From NCBI GenBank assembly GCA_015066385.1, contig SVOJ01000001.1, forward strand, positions 62,001 to 126,000: DNA of 64,000 nt, given 5' to 3'. Shown piece after piece: positions 25,258 through 32,688 of the stretch. The stretch's first letter is position 1. Every line of letters starts with the position of its first letter. Source of the stretch: Oscillospiraceae bacterium. Its GTDB lineage: Bacteria > Bacillota > Clostridia > Oscillospirales > Acutalibacteraceae. The notes under the pieces are model-generated. The model did no database searches. It was not told the origin of the DNA and saw only the letters and a list, made by a program, of their open reading frames with translations. The position numbers were made by a program, and so were the translations under genes.

Positions 25258-25995
25258 ATGACAGTAAATTACAATGTACCCGGTAACAAAAGAAAGCAGC
25301 TCGCATTGACCATAGCAAAATGGGCAGGCCACGAAGTAAACTATCTCGGAGCCCCTACCTTTGCTTACCAGGTCGGTTGCTTCACAATTGACAAAAACGG
25401 CACCCTTACATTCGACAGCGGACTCGGCGGAGAGGTTGTTGAAAGACTTCTCGAACACCTTCACAATGAGGGGTTCGAACTTGAGGATTTCAGCAACGAA
25501 ACCACAAGCGAGGCCTACAGCGAAGAAGACATCGAAGAAATGCTCATCGAACAGAGGCTTGAAGAGCAGGAAGAAATGGGAATCATCATTCAGATGCCTA
25601 AAGAACACTTCGATGAAAAGGCTCTGCAGAACCTTAAAGACCTGATTGATTCAAAAGCCGACCTTATAAAAAAAGCACTCGGTACAGATAACCTTACCAT
25701 TCATACATTCGGTGAAAAAATAGATTTTCCCTGGTTCAAAGAAACATCGAACCCGGATGAAGTCAAAGCCTATATGCATTTTGTAACGGCACTTTGCGAA
25801 ATGGCAAAGAAGCTCACTCGCATTAACAAAGGTGAGAAAACAGTTGAAAATGAAAAGTACGCTTTCCGCTGTTTCCTTTTAAGGCTCGGTTTCATCGGTG
25901 CGGAATATAAGACCGAAAGAAAAATTCTGCTTCAGAACTTTACGGGTTCGGCAGCATTCAAGAACGGACACAAGAAAGAAAAGGAGGAAGAATAA
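25258..25995 (+). CDS. Accessory protein sharing a C-terminal domain with the amidoligase
   Basis: 245 residues. The N-terminus (KRKQLALTIAKWAGHEVNYL, then FTIDKNGTLTFDSG) matches a small-domain type often labelled virulence-related in Firmicutes prophages, without known function. The last ~70 residues (YMHFVTALCEMAKKL and YAFRCFLLRLGFIG, then LLQNFTGSAAFKNG) closely resemble the C-terminus of the amidoligase two genes downstream. AAAGGAGG lies upstream. It heads the class I promoter cassette A and overlaps the DUF4314 gene by one base. A role in cell-wall or peptide modification is inference from neighbours. Confidence 0.75.
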   Translation: MTVNYNVPGNKRKQLALTIAKWAGHEVNYLGAPTFAYQVGCFTIDKNGTLTFDSGLGGEVVERLLEHLHNEGFELEDFSNETTSEAYSEEDIEEMLIEQRLEEQEEMGIIIQMPKEHFDEKALQNLKDLIDSKADLIKKALGTDNLTIHTFGEKIDFPWFKETSNPDEVKAYMHFVTALCEMAKKLTRINKGEKTVENEKYAFRCFLLRLGFIGAEYKTERKILLQNFTGSAAFKNGHKKEKEEE

Positions 25996-26225
25996 TGATT
26001 ATCCCAAGTGAAGCGGTTGTAAAATCACTTAAGGAAAAGTATACGGAGGGTACCAGGGTCGAACTTGTAAAAATGGATGACCCTTATAATACAAAGCTTG
26101 TACCCGGTTGTCGTGGCACAGTTCGATTTGTTGATGATATGGGTACAATCCATGTGCGTTGGGATTGTGGTTCGTCTCTCGGCGTAGCCTACGGAGAGGA
26201 CTCCTGTAAGATAATCGAAGAGTAA
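25995..26225 (+). CDS. DUF4314 protein
   Basis: 76 residues with the DUF4314 layout of a small SH3-like barrel: YTEGTRVELVKMDDPYNTKL, PGCRGTVRFVDDMGTIHVRW, then GSSLGVAYGEDSCKI. Such domains are common in Firmicutes phages and ICEs and may bind peptide or nucleic acid; no function is established. The start codon overlaps the previous stop (TAATG), indicating translational coupling. It is followed by the second class I promoter. Confidence 0.85.
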   Translation: MIIPSEAVVKSLKEKYTEGTRVELVKMDDPYNTKLVPGCRGTVRFVDDMGTIHVRWDCGSSLGVAYGEDSCKIIEE

Positions 26226-26240
26226 AAATCCACCATAAAA

Positions 26241-26319
26241 TACACAGTTTTCTGTGCAAATGATTGTGTAATATATATCTCCGAAATGACTGGATATATC
26301 AGGGAATTGACGGTAATAT
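26241..26319 (+). promoter_or_regulatory. Class I phage promoter motif, copy B, with upstream dyad
   Basis: TACACA (26241) - 18 nt - TGTGTA (26265) - 18 nt - ACTGGATAT (26289) - 16 nt - TAATAT (26314). The first interval includes CACAG-TTTT-CTGTG. The -10-like box is 33 nt before the amidoligase start. Confidence 0.65.
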
Positions 26320-26352
26320 ACAGACACATTAAGAAACACGGAGGACACAAAA

Positions 26353-27303
26353 ATGAATACAAAAACACAAAGACAGATTGAGGAAATGAAGAAGCAGACC
26401 ATAGGGGTTGAGGTTGAAATGAACAACATCACCAGAAAGAATGCAGCCCGCCTTGCAGCCGAGCTTTTCGGCACAGACCGCTACGAATACACAGCCTCAC
26501 GAAACGGCTACGAAACCTGGTCAGCTTGGGATAGCGAAGGCAGAGAATGGAAATTCTCAAAGGATGTCAGCATCAACGGACCCGACGAACAAAAATGCGA
26601 ACTTGTTACACCGATTCTTAAATACACGGACATTGAACTTTTACAGGAACTTTGCAGAAAGCTTCGCAAAGCCGGAGCAAAGAGCGATGCAACAAGAGGA
26701 TGCGGAGTTCACATTCACATCGGAGCAAAAGGCCACACACCGCAGACACTTCGCAACCTGGCAAACATCATGGCAAGCCACGAAGACCTTCTTGCACAAT
26801 CCCTTAAACTGGACAGCTACAGAATGGAAAGATACTGTCGAACAGTTGATGCAAGATTTCTTTCAAAACTCAACCAAAAGAAGCCGAAAACAATGTCCGA
26901 CCTTGCAGACATTTGGTACGGTACACAAGGAGCTTCTTGGAACAGAAGCGGACACTACAACGACAGCAGATACCATATGCTTAACCTCCACGCAACCTTC
27001 ACAAAGGGTACAGTTGAGTTCAGGCTTTTCCAATTCGATGCACCGACTGCCGAAAGAAGAAACGGCATCCACGCAGGACAGCTTAAAAGTTACATTCAGC
27101 TTTGCCTTGCCCTCAGTCAAATGGCAAAGGAAGTAAGAACAGCAAGTTCGAAACCACAGCAGAACGAAAACCCAAAATACGCAATGAGAACCTGGTTACT
27201 CCGCTTGGGTTTCATCGGTGAGGAGTTTGAAACAGCAAGAGATTTCCTTACAAAAAACCTTACAGGAGATGCAGCCTTCCGTAACGGAAGAGACGCAGCT
27301 TGA
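26353..27303 (+). CDS. Amidoligase family enzyme
   Basis: 316 residues of the glutamine-synthetase/COOH-NH2-ligase-like amidoligase family, which forms amide bonds using ATP. Metal and ATP residues are visible in TIGVEVEMNNITR, GCGVHIHIGAKGHT and GTVEFRLFQFDAP. A C-terminal module (YAMRTWLLRLGFIGEEF, then FRNGRDAA) is shared with the protein encoded at 25258. Amidoligases linked to gamma-glutamylcyclotransferases have been predicted to modify proteins, peptides or cell-wall components. A cyclotransferase gene follows 115 nt downstream. The substrate is unknown. Confidence 0.88.
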   Translation: MNTKTQRQIEEMKKQTIGVEVEMNNITRKNAARLAAELFGTDRYEYTASRNGYETWSAWDSEGREWKFSKDVSINGPDEQKCELVTPILKYTDIELLQELCRKLRKAGAKSDATRGCGVHIHIGAKGHTPQTLRNLANIMASHEDLLAQSLKLDSYRMERYCRTVDARFLSKLNQKKPKTMSDLADIWYGTQGASWNRSGHYNDSRYHMLNLHATFTKGTVEFRLFQFDAPTAERRNGIHAGQLKSYIQLCLALSQMAKEVRTASSKPQQNENPKYAMRTWLLRLGFIGEEFETARDFLTKNLTGDAAFRNGRDAA

Positions 27304-27418
27304 AGGAACAGCGGTTAACCAAAAATTGACCGAAGGGACAGACCCTATAAACACCTCGGACGGCTTGACCGTCCTTATGGTGGTGAAAGGGATACCCTTT
27401 CGGAAAGGATGATAAAAA

Positions 27419-27895
27419 ATGAACAAACGATACTATGTAGCTTATGGTAGCAACCTGAATGTTGCTCAAATGCGTTACCGCTGCCCCAATGCAAAAGTCA
27501 TAGGCACGGCCTGGCTTGAAGATTATCAATTGCTTTTCAAAGGCAGTAAGACAGGTTCTTACCTTACAGTCGAACCGAAAAAGGGTTCGAGAGTACCTTT
27601 GGGGGTTTGGGAAGTCGATGAAAGGGATGAGTTAAGACTCGACCGATATGAAGGCTATCCGGACTTCTATTATAAAAAGGAACTCCGCTTGAAAATCAAA
27701 GGTATTATAACCGACAAGGTCAGAGAGCGTGATTGTTTCATTTACATTATGCACGAAGACCGACCTTTGGGTTTACCCTCCACCGGATACATTTCCGTTT
27801 GCAGTGAGGGTTACAGAAATTTCAGGTTCGAACAGCTTTATCTTATGAAAGCCTATGCTGAAAGTTATAAGGAGGTTCACTATGAAAACCAATAA
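27419..27895 (+). CDS. Gamma-glutamylcyclotransferase-like protein
   Basis: 158 residues of the GGCT/AIG2 fold. The substrate loop is YVAYGSNLNVAQM, and the probable catalytic Glu is in DRYEGYPDFY. The fold continues through PLGVWEVDERDELRLDRYEG and DCFIYIMHED. The family cleaves gamma-glutamyl linkages by cyclisation to 5-oxoproline. Placement directly after an amidoligase suggests that one enzyme makes and the other trims a glutamyl modification. AAAGGATG precedes the ATG. The leader contains hairpin GGACGG-CTTGA-CCGTCC. It overlaps the zinc-ribbon gene by 14 nt. Confidence 0.87.
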   Translation: MNKRYYVAYGSNLNVAQMRYRCPNAKVIGTAWLEDYQLLFKGSKTGSYLTVEPKKGSRVPLGVWEVDERDELRLDRYEGYPDFYYKKELRLKIKGIITDKVRERDCFIYIMHEDRPLGLPSTGYISVCSEGYRNFRFEQLYLMKAYAESYKEVHYENQ

Positions 27896-28091
27896 TACAC
27901 GCAGGGGTATATGCCCCAAATGCGGAAAAGAATATAACGGTGTTCCTGCTCTTTCAAGAACAGACAACGAAACTATGATATGCCCTGATTGCGGAATCCG
28001 TGAGTCTCTTGAAACTCTCGGTCTACCCGTTTCCGAACAGGACAAAATCCTTGATGTCATCCATAAGCACACAGCGGAAATGGTGCAATAA
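27882..28091 (+). CDS. Small zinc-ribbon protein
   Basis: 69 residues with two CxxC knuckles (GICPKCGKEY and MICPDCGIRE), expected to bind one zinc, followed by a helical tail (ETLGLPVSEQDKILDVIHKH). The ATG at 27882 has AAGGAGG 7 nt upstream. Similar small zinc proteins are frequent in clostridial phage accessory regions, without known role. Last gene of cassette B. Confidence 0.78.
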   Translation: MKTNNTRRGICPKCGKEYNGVPALSRTDNETMICPDCGIRESLETLGLPVSEQDKILDVIHKHTAEMVQ

Positions 28092-28093
28092 AA

Positions 28094-28172
28094 TACACAG
28101 TTTTCTGTGCAAATGATTGTGTAATATATATCTCCGAAATGACTGGATATATCAGGCTTTTAGAGTTAATAT
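28094..28172 (+). promoter_or_regulatory. Class I phage promoter motif, copy C, with upstream dyad
   Basis: TACACA (28094) - 18 nt - TGTGTA (28118) - 18 nt - ACTGGATAT (28142) - 16 nt - TAATAT (28167). The upstream block is nearly identical to copy B; the segment after the -35-like box is closer to copy D. Confidence 0.65.
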
Positions 28173-28203
28173 GGGTACACAATAAAGAACGGAGAACATT
28201 CCA

Positions 28204-28392
28204 ATGATTAAGCTTTACAAATTTTACGAACTGATTAACCGAAACGCAACAGTAACCCTTGCAAACACAAGCCTGGACAAGACTTACTTCGAAGGCTCGA
28301 TGAAGTCTATCCCCGACACATTTGATGATTGCATTGTAACCGATTTCGCAGTTTCCAACGACGGCGATTTCCTTTTCAGAATTGAGCGTTAA
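28204..28392 (+). CDS. Small hypothetical protein
   Basis: 62 residues, strand-rich and acidic (MIKLYKFYELINRNATVTLA...). The spacing of hydrophobics suggests a small beta-sandwich, with FDDCIVTDFAVSNDGDFLFR near the end. No family recognised. It is the first gene after class I promoter C, with a weak GGAG ribosome site, and the next gene starts 13 nt after its stop. Confidence 0.65.
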   Translation: MIKLYKFYELINRNATVTLANTSLDKTYFEGSMKSIPDTFDDCIVTDFAVSNDGDFLFRIER

Positions 28393-28405
28393 GGAGGCTT
28401 TTAAA

Positions 28406-28672
28406 ATGGTAAAGACAGTTGCTTACGAAGAATTCAGAAACGAATACAGAGCCCTTACAAAGGAAATCAGGCGCCTTTCCGATGACAGAATCGAAGCATA
28501 CGAGTTGCCCACCTGGGGAGACCCTAATGCAACCATTCAGCTCGGACTCAACTGGTCAGCTTGCGGAACAAAAACTATTGAGCAAACAGAGGACTTTGTT
28601 ATAGCTCTTCAAACAGCCATTGAGATGGTTAAGAATTTCAAATACAACGGATACAAGATTGTAGAAGGTTAA
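28406..28672 (+). CDS. Small hypothetical protein
   Basis: 88 residues (MVKTVAYEEFRNEYRALTKE...), with an N-terminal helix followed by strands (NATIQLGLNWSACGTKT) and a C-terminal helix (TEDFVIALQTAIEMVKNF). The ATG at 28406 is favoured by AAGGAGG 7 nt upstream. No family recognised. It sits in cassette C between two other unknown small genes, with short spacers typical of one transcript. Confidence 0.65.
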   Translation: MVKTVAYEEFRNEYRALTKEIRRLSDDRIEAYELPTWGDPNATIQLGLNWSACGTKTIEQTEDFVIALQTAIEMVKNFKYNGYKIVEG

Positions 28673-28686
28673 GGAGGGGCAAGAAA

Positions 28687-29118
28687 ATGACATTCAGAGC
28701 ATTAACAGCAATTGAAAGGCCTTATACTTTTAAGCAATCCCCCAACGGGTATGAAGAACTCGGTTGCATCGGTTACCTACGAGCCGATTTCGGCAGTACC
28801 GGGAAAGAGTTTTATTCAACCTGGAATGAATTGATGACCGAATTTAAAACGGCTGCCTTTACCCAGGAATTCGACATTGTTATAAACACCCTTCGTTTCG
28901 CAGCCGAATACGGAAAAGTGCTCTTTTGCAGAGAGCGTCTTAAAGCATACTGTAATGCGAACCCGAACAGTGCTTTTAACGATGACAGAAACCATTACGG
29001 GTTCAGAGCGGATACAGAGAAACACACATACCTCTTTCGCTTGAATCCGAACAAAGGCGAATATAACATCTATTGCTATTGCTACCTTAAAGAAAGGTTC
29101 GACAACGGCATAAAATAA
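28687..29118 (+). CDS. Hypothetical protein
   Basis: 143 residues, aromatic-rich, with a segmented alpha/beta pattern (FRALTAIERPYTFKQSPNGY, KEFYSTWNELMTEFKTAAF, RFAAEYGKVLFCRERLKAYC, YLFRLNPNKGEYNIYCYCYL). No motif I can name. AAGGAGG lies upstream of the ATG. It is the last gene of cassette C, followed by a weak hairpin and then class I promoter D. Confidence 0.65.
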   Translation: MTFRALTAIERPYTFKQSPNGYEELGCIGYLRADFGSTGKEFYSTWNELMTEFKTAAFTQEFDIVINTLRFAAEYGKVLFCRERLKAYCNANPNSAFNDDRNHYGFRADTEKHTYLFRLNPNKGEYNIYCYCYLKERFDNGIK

Positions 29119-29162
29119 TAACAGGAAGGAGTCTTTTATAGGCTCTTTCTCTCGTACAAATA

Positions 29163-29241
29163 TACACAGTATTTAAGCCTAATGTTTGTGTAATATATAT
29201 CTCCGAAATGACTGGATATTATGTGCTTTTAGAGTTAATAT
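29163..29241 (+). promoter_or_regulatory. Class I phage promoter motif, copy D, with upstream dyad
   Basis: TACACA (29163) - 18 nt - TGTGTA (29187) - 18 nt - ACTGGATAT (29211) - 16 nt - TAATAT (29236). The spacing equals copies B and C although the sequence between the dyad arms has diverged. Confidence 0.65.
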
Positions 29242-29272
29242 GAGTACACAATAAAGAACGGAGGACACAACA

Positions 29273-29479
29273 ATGACAAACCTTAACGAACAGATTCGCA
29301 CCCTTCAGAAGACCGGAGAATACCGCTTCGAAGGAATGACAAGAGAAGAAAGCAGAAACGCAGCTACAAACCTTGCGAAGAAAGCAAAAGCCTTTGACCG
29401 CAAGTACGGGGTTGAATGCAACTACGGAATTGCAAGAGACGCTTTCGGATACTACAAAGCAGTGGTAATCAACGATTAA
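29273..29479 (+). CDS. Small hypothetical protein
   Basis: 68 residues, basic, with a helical N-terminus (MTNLNEQIRTLQKTGEYRF...) and a C-terminal strand pair (GIARDAFGYYKAVVIND). It is preceded by CGGAGGACAC and follows class I promoter D by about 30 nt. Length and composition suggest a small nucleic-acid- or protein-binding factor, but nothing specific is recognised. The next gene starts 13 nt downstream. Confidence 0.63.
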   Translation: MTNLNEQIRTLQKTGEYRFEGMTREESRNAATNLAKKAKAFDRKYGVECNYGIARDAFGYYKAVVIND

Positions 29480-29492
29480 GGAGGACAAAACA

Positions 29493-29759
29493 ATGGCAGG
29501 CTTTACAACAATGGAAAAATTACAGTGCAATGTTTCAGCAAGCTACGGAGCCGTTTTACAGTACGGAGACAAGGTTTTCGTAACAGATGTAAATTGGAGA
29601 GGCGGATTTATCGCAGAGATTTGGGAGTTCATTGAAACCCCTGAAGAAACCGGACTTGCAGATTGCGAATGCAGAATTTCCCTTATAAAAACCTCTGAAG
29701 TTTCGTTTGAAGACAACGGACACGCAATTGCCTGGTGCATTCAGCAAATGGCAAAATAA
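29493..29759 (+). CDS. Small hypothetical protein
   Basis: 88 residues with a beta-rich N-terminal half (NVSASYGAVLQYGDKVFVTD, FIAEIWEFIE) and a short C-terminal helix (DNGHAIAWCIQQMAK). Acidic overall; no family recognised. AAGGAGG precedes the ATG. Middle gene of cassette D. Confidence 0.63.
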   Translation: MAGFTTMEKLQCNVSASYGAVLQYGDKVFVTDVNWRGGFIAEIWEFIETPEETGLADCECRISLIKTSEVSFEDNGHAIAWCIQQMAK

Positions 29760-29777
29760 GAAATGGAGGGAAAAGCA

Positions 29778-30032
29778 ATGACAAGAAAAGATAAGATGAA
29801 GCTTATAAGAGACATCGGCAACAAGCTCGAAGAAAACGGAAGATATTACAATGTCGAACTTACAGCGGATGGAACGATAGCAATTGACATTTCCTGGGGT
29901 GATTGGAAGCACGACCACGCATTTCTTAATGTGCTAATTAAGAATAACTTCAACCTCAACCTTGTTGATGAAGTGGTCAACGAAGAGGATGGTTCAGACT
30001 GTTATTCCTCAACCCATTATTTTAGCAAGTAA
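29778..30032 (+). CDS. Small hypothetical protein
   Basis: 84 residues (MTRKDKMKLIRDIGNKLEEN...), with an N-terminal helix then a strand-rich region (TIAIDISWGDWKHDHAFLNV) and an acidic C-terminus. The start at 29778 is favoured by GGAGG 8 nt upstream. No family recognised. Last gene of the cargo block; two hairpins lie between it and the large terminase. Confidence 0.63.
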   Translation: MTRKDKMKLIRDIGNKLEENGRYYNVELTADGTIAIDISWGDWKHDHAFLNVLIKNNFNLNLVDEVVNEEDGSDCYSSTHYFSK

Positions 30033-30081
30033 GTTTTAATCACATATAACTGAAGGAGCCGTTCGGCTCTTTCTCTCGTAG

Positions 30082-30103
30082 CAGCCTACAGGGCTGTTTT
30101 TTT
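30082..30103 (+). terminator. Intrinsic terminator ahead of the large terminase gene
   Basis: CAGCC-TACAG-GGCTG followed by seven T. A second hairpin, GAGCC-GTT-CGGCTC, lies just upstream. Together they close the cargo block; late transcripts must read through or restart. Confidence 0.65.
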
Positions 30104-30127
30104 ATTACTCATAAAGGAGGTAACAGC

Positions 30128-31729
30128 GTGAGAAAGCTGAAAAAATATAAACCGACAAAGTTTATGTCAAAAGACTCTTACTACGATAAAGATGCTGCTG
30201 ATTATGCTGTTGACTTTGTGCAGTGCCTTTGCCATACAAAAGGTTCCTGGGCGGGTAAGCCTTTCGAGTTAATTGATTGGCAAGAACAGATTATCCGAGA
30301 CCTTTTCGGTACAATGAAACCTAACGGGTATAGACAGTTCAATTATGCATATGTAGAAATACCAAAGAAAATGGGCAAATCGGAACTTGCAGCCGCCATT
30401 GCTCTTTTGCTCACTTGCGGTGATGGTGAAGAACGAGCCGAGGTCTATGGTTGTGCGGCTGACCGACAGCAGGCGTCAATCGTTTTTGAGGTTGCAGCTG
30501 ATATGGTAAGAATGTGTCCGGCTCTGAATAAACGAGTAAAAATACTTGCGTCGCAGAAAAGAATTGTATACGAACCTACAAACAGTTTCTACCAGGTTCT
30601 TTCAGCCGAAGCCTATTCAAAGCACGGCTTCAACATCCACGGAGTGCTGTTTGATGAGCTTCATACACAGCCAAACAGAAAACTCTTTGATGTCATGACA
30701 AAGGGTTCCGGTGATGCTCGTATGCAACCATTATACTTTCTGATTACTACAGCAGGAACAGACACTAACAGTATTTGTTATGAAACTCACCAAAAAGCTA
30801 AAGACATAATGGAAGGTAGAAAAATCGACCCTACATTCTATCCTGTTATATATGGAGCAGATGAGAACGATGATTGGACTGACCCGAAGGTGTGGGCAAA
30901 AGCGAACCCTTCACTCGGCATAACAGTAGGCATTGATAAAGTAGAGGCAGCCTGTGAATCGGCAAAACAAAACCCTGCCGAGGAGAACAGTTTTAGACAG
31001 CTTCGCTTAAATCAATGGGTAAAACAAGCAGTACGATGGATGCCAATGGACAAATGGGATAAATGCTCGTTCCCTACAAACCCCGATTCACTTGAAGGGC
31101 GTGTATGTTATGGTGGTCTTGACCTTTCATCCACTACAGATATCACTGCCTTTGTTCTTGTCTTCCCACCAGAAGATGAAGATGATAAATACTCTGTACT
31201 GCCGTTCTTTTGGATACCGGAAGACAACCTTGACCTTCGTGTTCGAAGAGACCATGTACCGTATGATGTATGGGAACGCCAAGGTTATCTTAAGACTACC
31301 GAAGGAAATGTTGTTCACTATGGCTTCATCGAGAACTTCATAGAAGAACTCGGTAAGAAATATAACATAAAAGAAATAGCATTTGACCGCTGGGGTGCGG
31401 TGCAAATGGTTCAGAACCTTGAGGGTATGGGATTCACTGTTGTACCTTTCGGGCAAGGGTTTAAGGACATGAGTCCTCCGACAAAAGAATTGATGAAGCT
31501 TACCCTTGAAGAAAAAATGGCACACAGCGGACACCCGGTTCTCCGATGGATGATGGATAACATTTTTATACGAACAGATCCGGCGGGAAATATCAAGCCT
31601 GACAAGGAAAAATCTACAGAGAAGATTGACGGTGCCGTTGCCCTCATAATGGCACTTGACCGAGCAATCCGCTGTGGTGGAGAATCTGGTGCTTCGGTTT
31701 ATGACGACCGAGGTATTCTATTTATATAA
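30128..31729 (+). CDS. Terminase large subunit
   Basis: 533-residue packaging motor (HK97-like Terminase_1). ATPase: a Walker A-like PKKMGKSE at about 79-86 and Walker B GVLFDELH (D176-E177). Nuclease: GGLDLSSTTDITAFVLVF provides the first acidic metal ligand, and the later acids are in FDRWGAVQ and KSTEKIDGAVALIMALDRA. The start is GTG with AAAGGAGG 6 nt upstream. It pairs functionally with the small subunit encoded 9.5 kb upstream. Length is normal. Confidence 0.95.
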   Translation: MRKLKKYKPTKFMSKDSYYDKDAADYAVDFVQCLCHTKGSWAGKPFELIDWQEQIIRDLFGTMKPNGYRQFNYAYVEIPKKMGKSELAAAIALLLTCGDGEERAEVYGCAADRQQASIVFEVAADMVRMCPALNKRVKILASQKRIVYEPTNSFYQVLSAEAYSKHGFNIHGVLFDELHTQPNRKLFDVMTKGSGDARMQPLYFLITTAGTDTNSICYETHQKAKDIMEGRKIDPTFYPVIYGADENDDWTDPKVWAKANPSLGITVGIDKVEAACESAKQNPAEENSFRQLRLNQWVKQAVRWMPMDKWDKCSFPTNPDSLEGRVCYGGLDLSSTTDITAFVLVFPPEDEDDKYSVLPFFWIPEDNLDLRVRRDHVPYDVWERQGYLKTTEGNVVHYGFIENFIEELGKKYNIKEIAFDRWGAVQMVQNLEGMGFTVVPFGQGFKDMSPPTKELMKLTLEEKMAHSGHPVLRWMMDNIFIRTDPAGNIKPDKEKSTEKIDGAVALIMALDRAIRCGGESGASVYDDRGILFI

Positions 31730-31741
31730 GGAGGTCTTACA

Positions 31742-32524
31742 TTGAGTAAACCAAAATTACATATTGTATCGCTGTCCGGTGGCAAAGACTCCACGGCTAT
31801 GCTTCTTCGAATGCTTGAAGAAGGGATGCCCGTGGATATTATTTTGTTCTGCGATACCGGGCTTGAGTTTGATGCGATGTACAGACACATTGATAAACTT
31901 GAAAAGTACATTGACAGACCTATAACAAGACTAAAAGGAAAAGACAGCTTTGAATACCTTTTCTTTGAACACGAACCTAAACGAAGAAACCCCGAACTTC
32001 AAGGTAGAAAAGGATTCAGTTGGGCGGGGCCGAGGAATCGTTGGTGTACGGCAACCTTGAAAACAAGGGTAATAAATCACTATCTCCGTGGTCTTTCTAA
32101 AGATTATGAAATCGAGCAGTACATCGGCATTGCAGCAGATGAGCCTCAGAGAGTACACGAGTTTAATTACCCCCTCATTGATTGGGGTATGACCGAAAAG
32201 GACTGCCTTCAATACTGCAAAGAGAGAGGTTTCGATTGGGAAGGTCTTTATGATATCTTCCATCGCGTATCCTGTTGGTGCTGTCCTCTTCAGTCTTTTG
32301 ATGAATTACGCAAACTTCGCACTCACTTTCCCGAACTATGGGAAAAGTTGAGATATATGGATAAGCACACTTGGCGTAAGTTCTTAAAGAACTACTCGGC
32401 AGAAGAACTTGAAATACGCTTCAGTTTTGAAGAAGAAAGAACTGCCCAGGGATTGCCAATTAAAGGAAAAGTGTTCTTTTCTGAATTAAGGAAAAGGCTT
32501 GATGATTTTAATGGAAAGGAGTAG
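31742..32524 (+). CDS. PAPS-reductase-like PP-loop protein
   Basis: 260 residues. The PP-loop SGGKDSTA (12-19) binds the ATP pyrophosphate. C102 (RNRWCTATLK) and a C178-W-C180-C181 cluster suggest an iron-sulphur or zinc site, as in DndC-related and phage members of the PAPS reductase family. True sulphate reduction is unlikely in a capsid operon; thiolation or nucleotide modification has been suggested for relatives. TTG start with AAGGAGG 8 nt upstream. It lies between the large terminase and portal genes, a recurrent position for this family in clostridial phages. Confidence 0.85.
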   Translation: MSKPKLHIVSLSGGKDSTAMLLRMLEEGMPVDIILFCDTGLEFDAMYRHIDKLEKYIDRPITRLKGKDSFEYLFFEHEPKRRNPELQGRKGFSWAGPRNRWCTATLKTRVINHYLRGLSKDYEIEQYIGIAADEPQRVHEFNYPLIDWGMTEKDCLQYCKERGFDWEGLYDIFHRVSCWCCPLQSFDELRKLRTHFPELWEKLRYMDKHTWRKFLKNYSAEELEIRFSFEEERTAQGLPIKGKVFFSELRKRLDDFNGKE

Positions 32525-32528
32525 TCAT

Positions 32529-32621
32529 ATGATTCACGGACTTTTAGTACTGCCTGGGCTGTACATCACAGCTTTCCTTGTGCAGATTATTAAGCTGTTG
32601 GAAATCCTCGGAATAGCATAA
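32529..32621 (+). CDS. 30-residue single-membrane-span peptide
   Basis: A very short gene with AAAGGAG 7 nt before the ATG, the ribosome site lying in the end of the previous gene. The peptide (MIHGLLVLPGLYITAFLVQI...) is almost entirely hydrophobic and could span the membrane once. A terminator-like hairpin follows directly. Reality as a gene is moderately supported by the ribosome site and coding position; function unknown. Confidence 0.45.
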   Translation: MIHGLLVLPGLYITAFLVQIIKLLEILGIA

Positions 32622-32656
32622 AAGGCATCTATCGTTTTTTAGGTAGGTGCTTTTTA
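32622..32656 (+). terminator. Imperfect terminator hairpin
   Basis: AAGGCATCTA / TAGGTGCTT with G-U pairs, then TTTTTATATA. It separates the terminase transcript from the portal gene. Confidence 0.5.
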
Positions 32657-32688
32657 TATACCAAAATTTACAAACAGGAGTTGATTTT

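Noticed and set aside
26441-27136. 231-codon reading inside the amidoligase gene
   Set aside because: Overlaps a well-supported gene in another frame; repetitive Thr/Gln composition follows from codon bias and no ribosome site is present.
26200-29200. Hammerhead-type ribozyme, from GAAATGACTGGAT in the repeated block
   Set aside because: The conserved CUGAUGA core and required pairing are absent; the fixed N16 to TAATAT fits a promoter better.
25190-29241. CRISPR-like or insertion-sequence repeat, from the recurring intergenic block
   Set aside because: Copies are spaced by whole genes, differ outside fixed positions, carry no spacers, terminal repeats or transposase, and keep promoter-like geometry.
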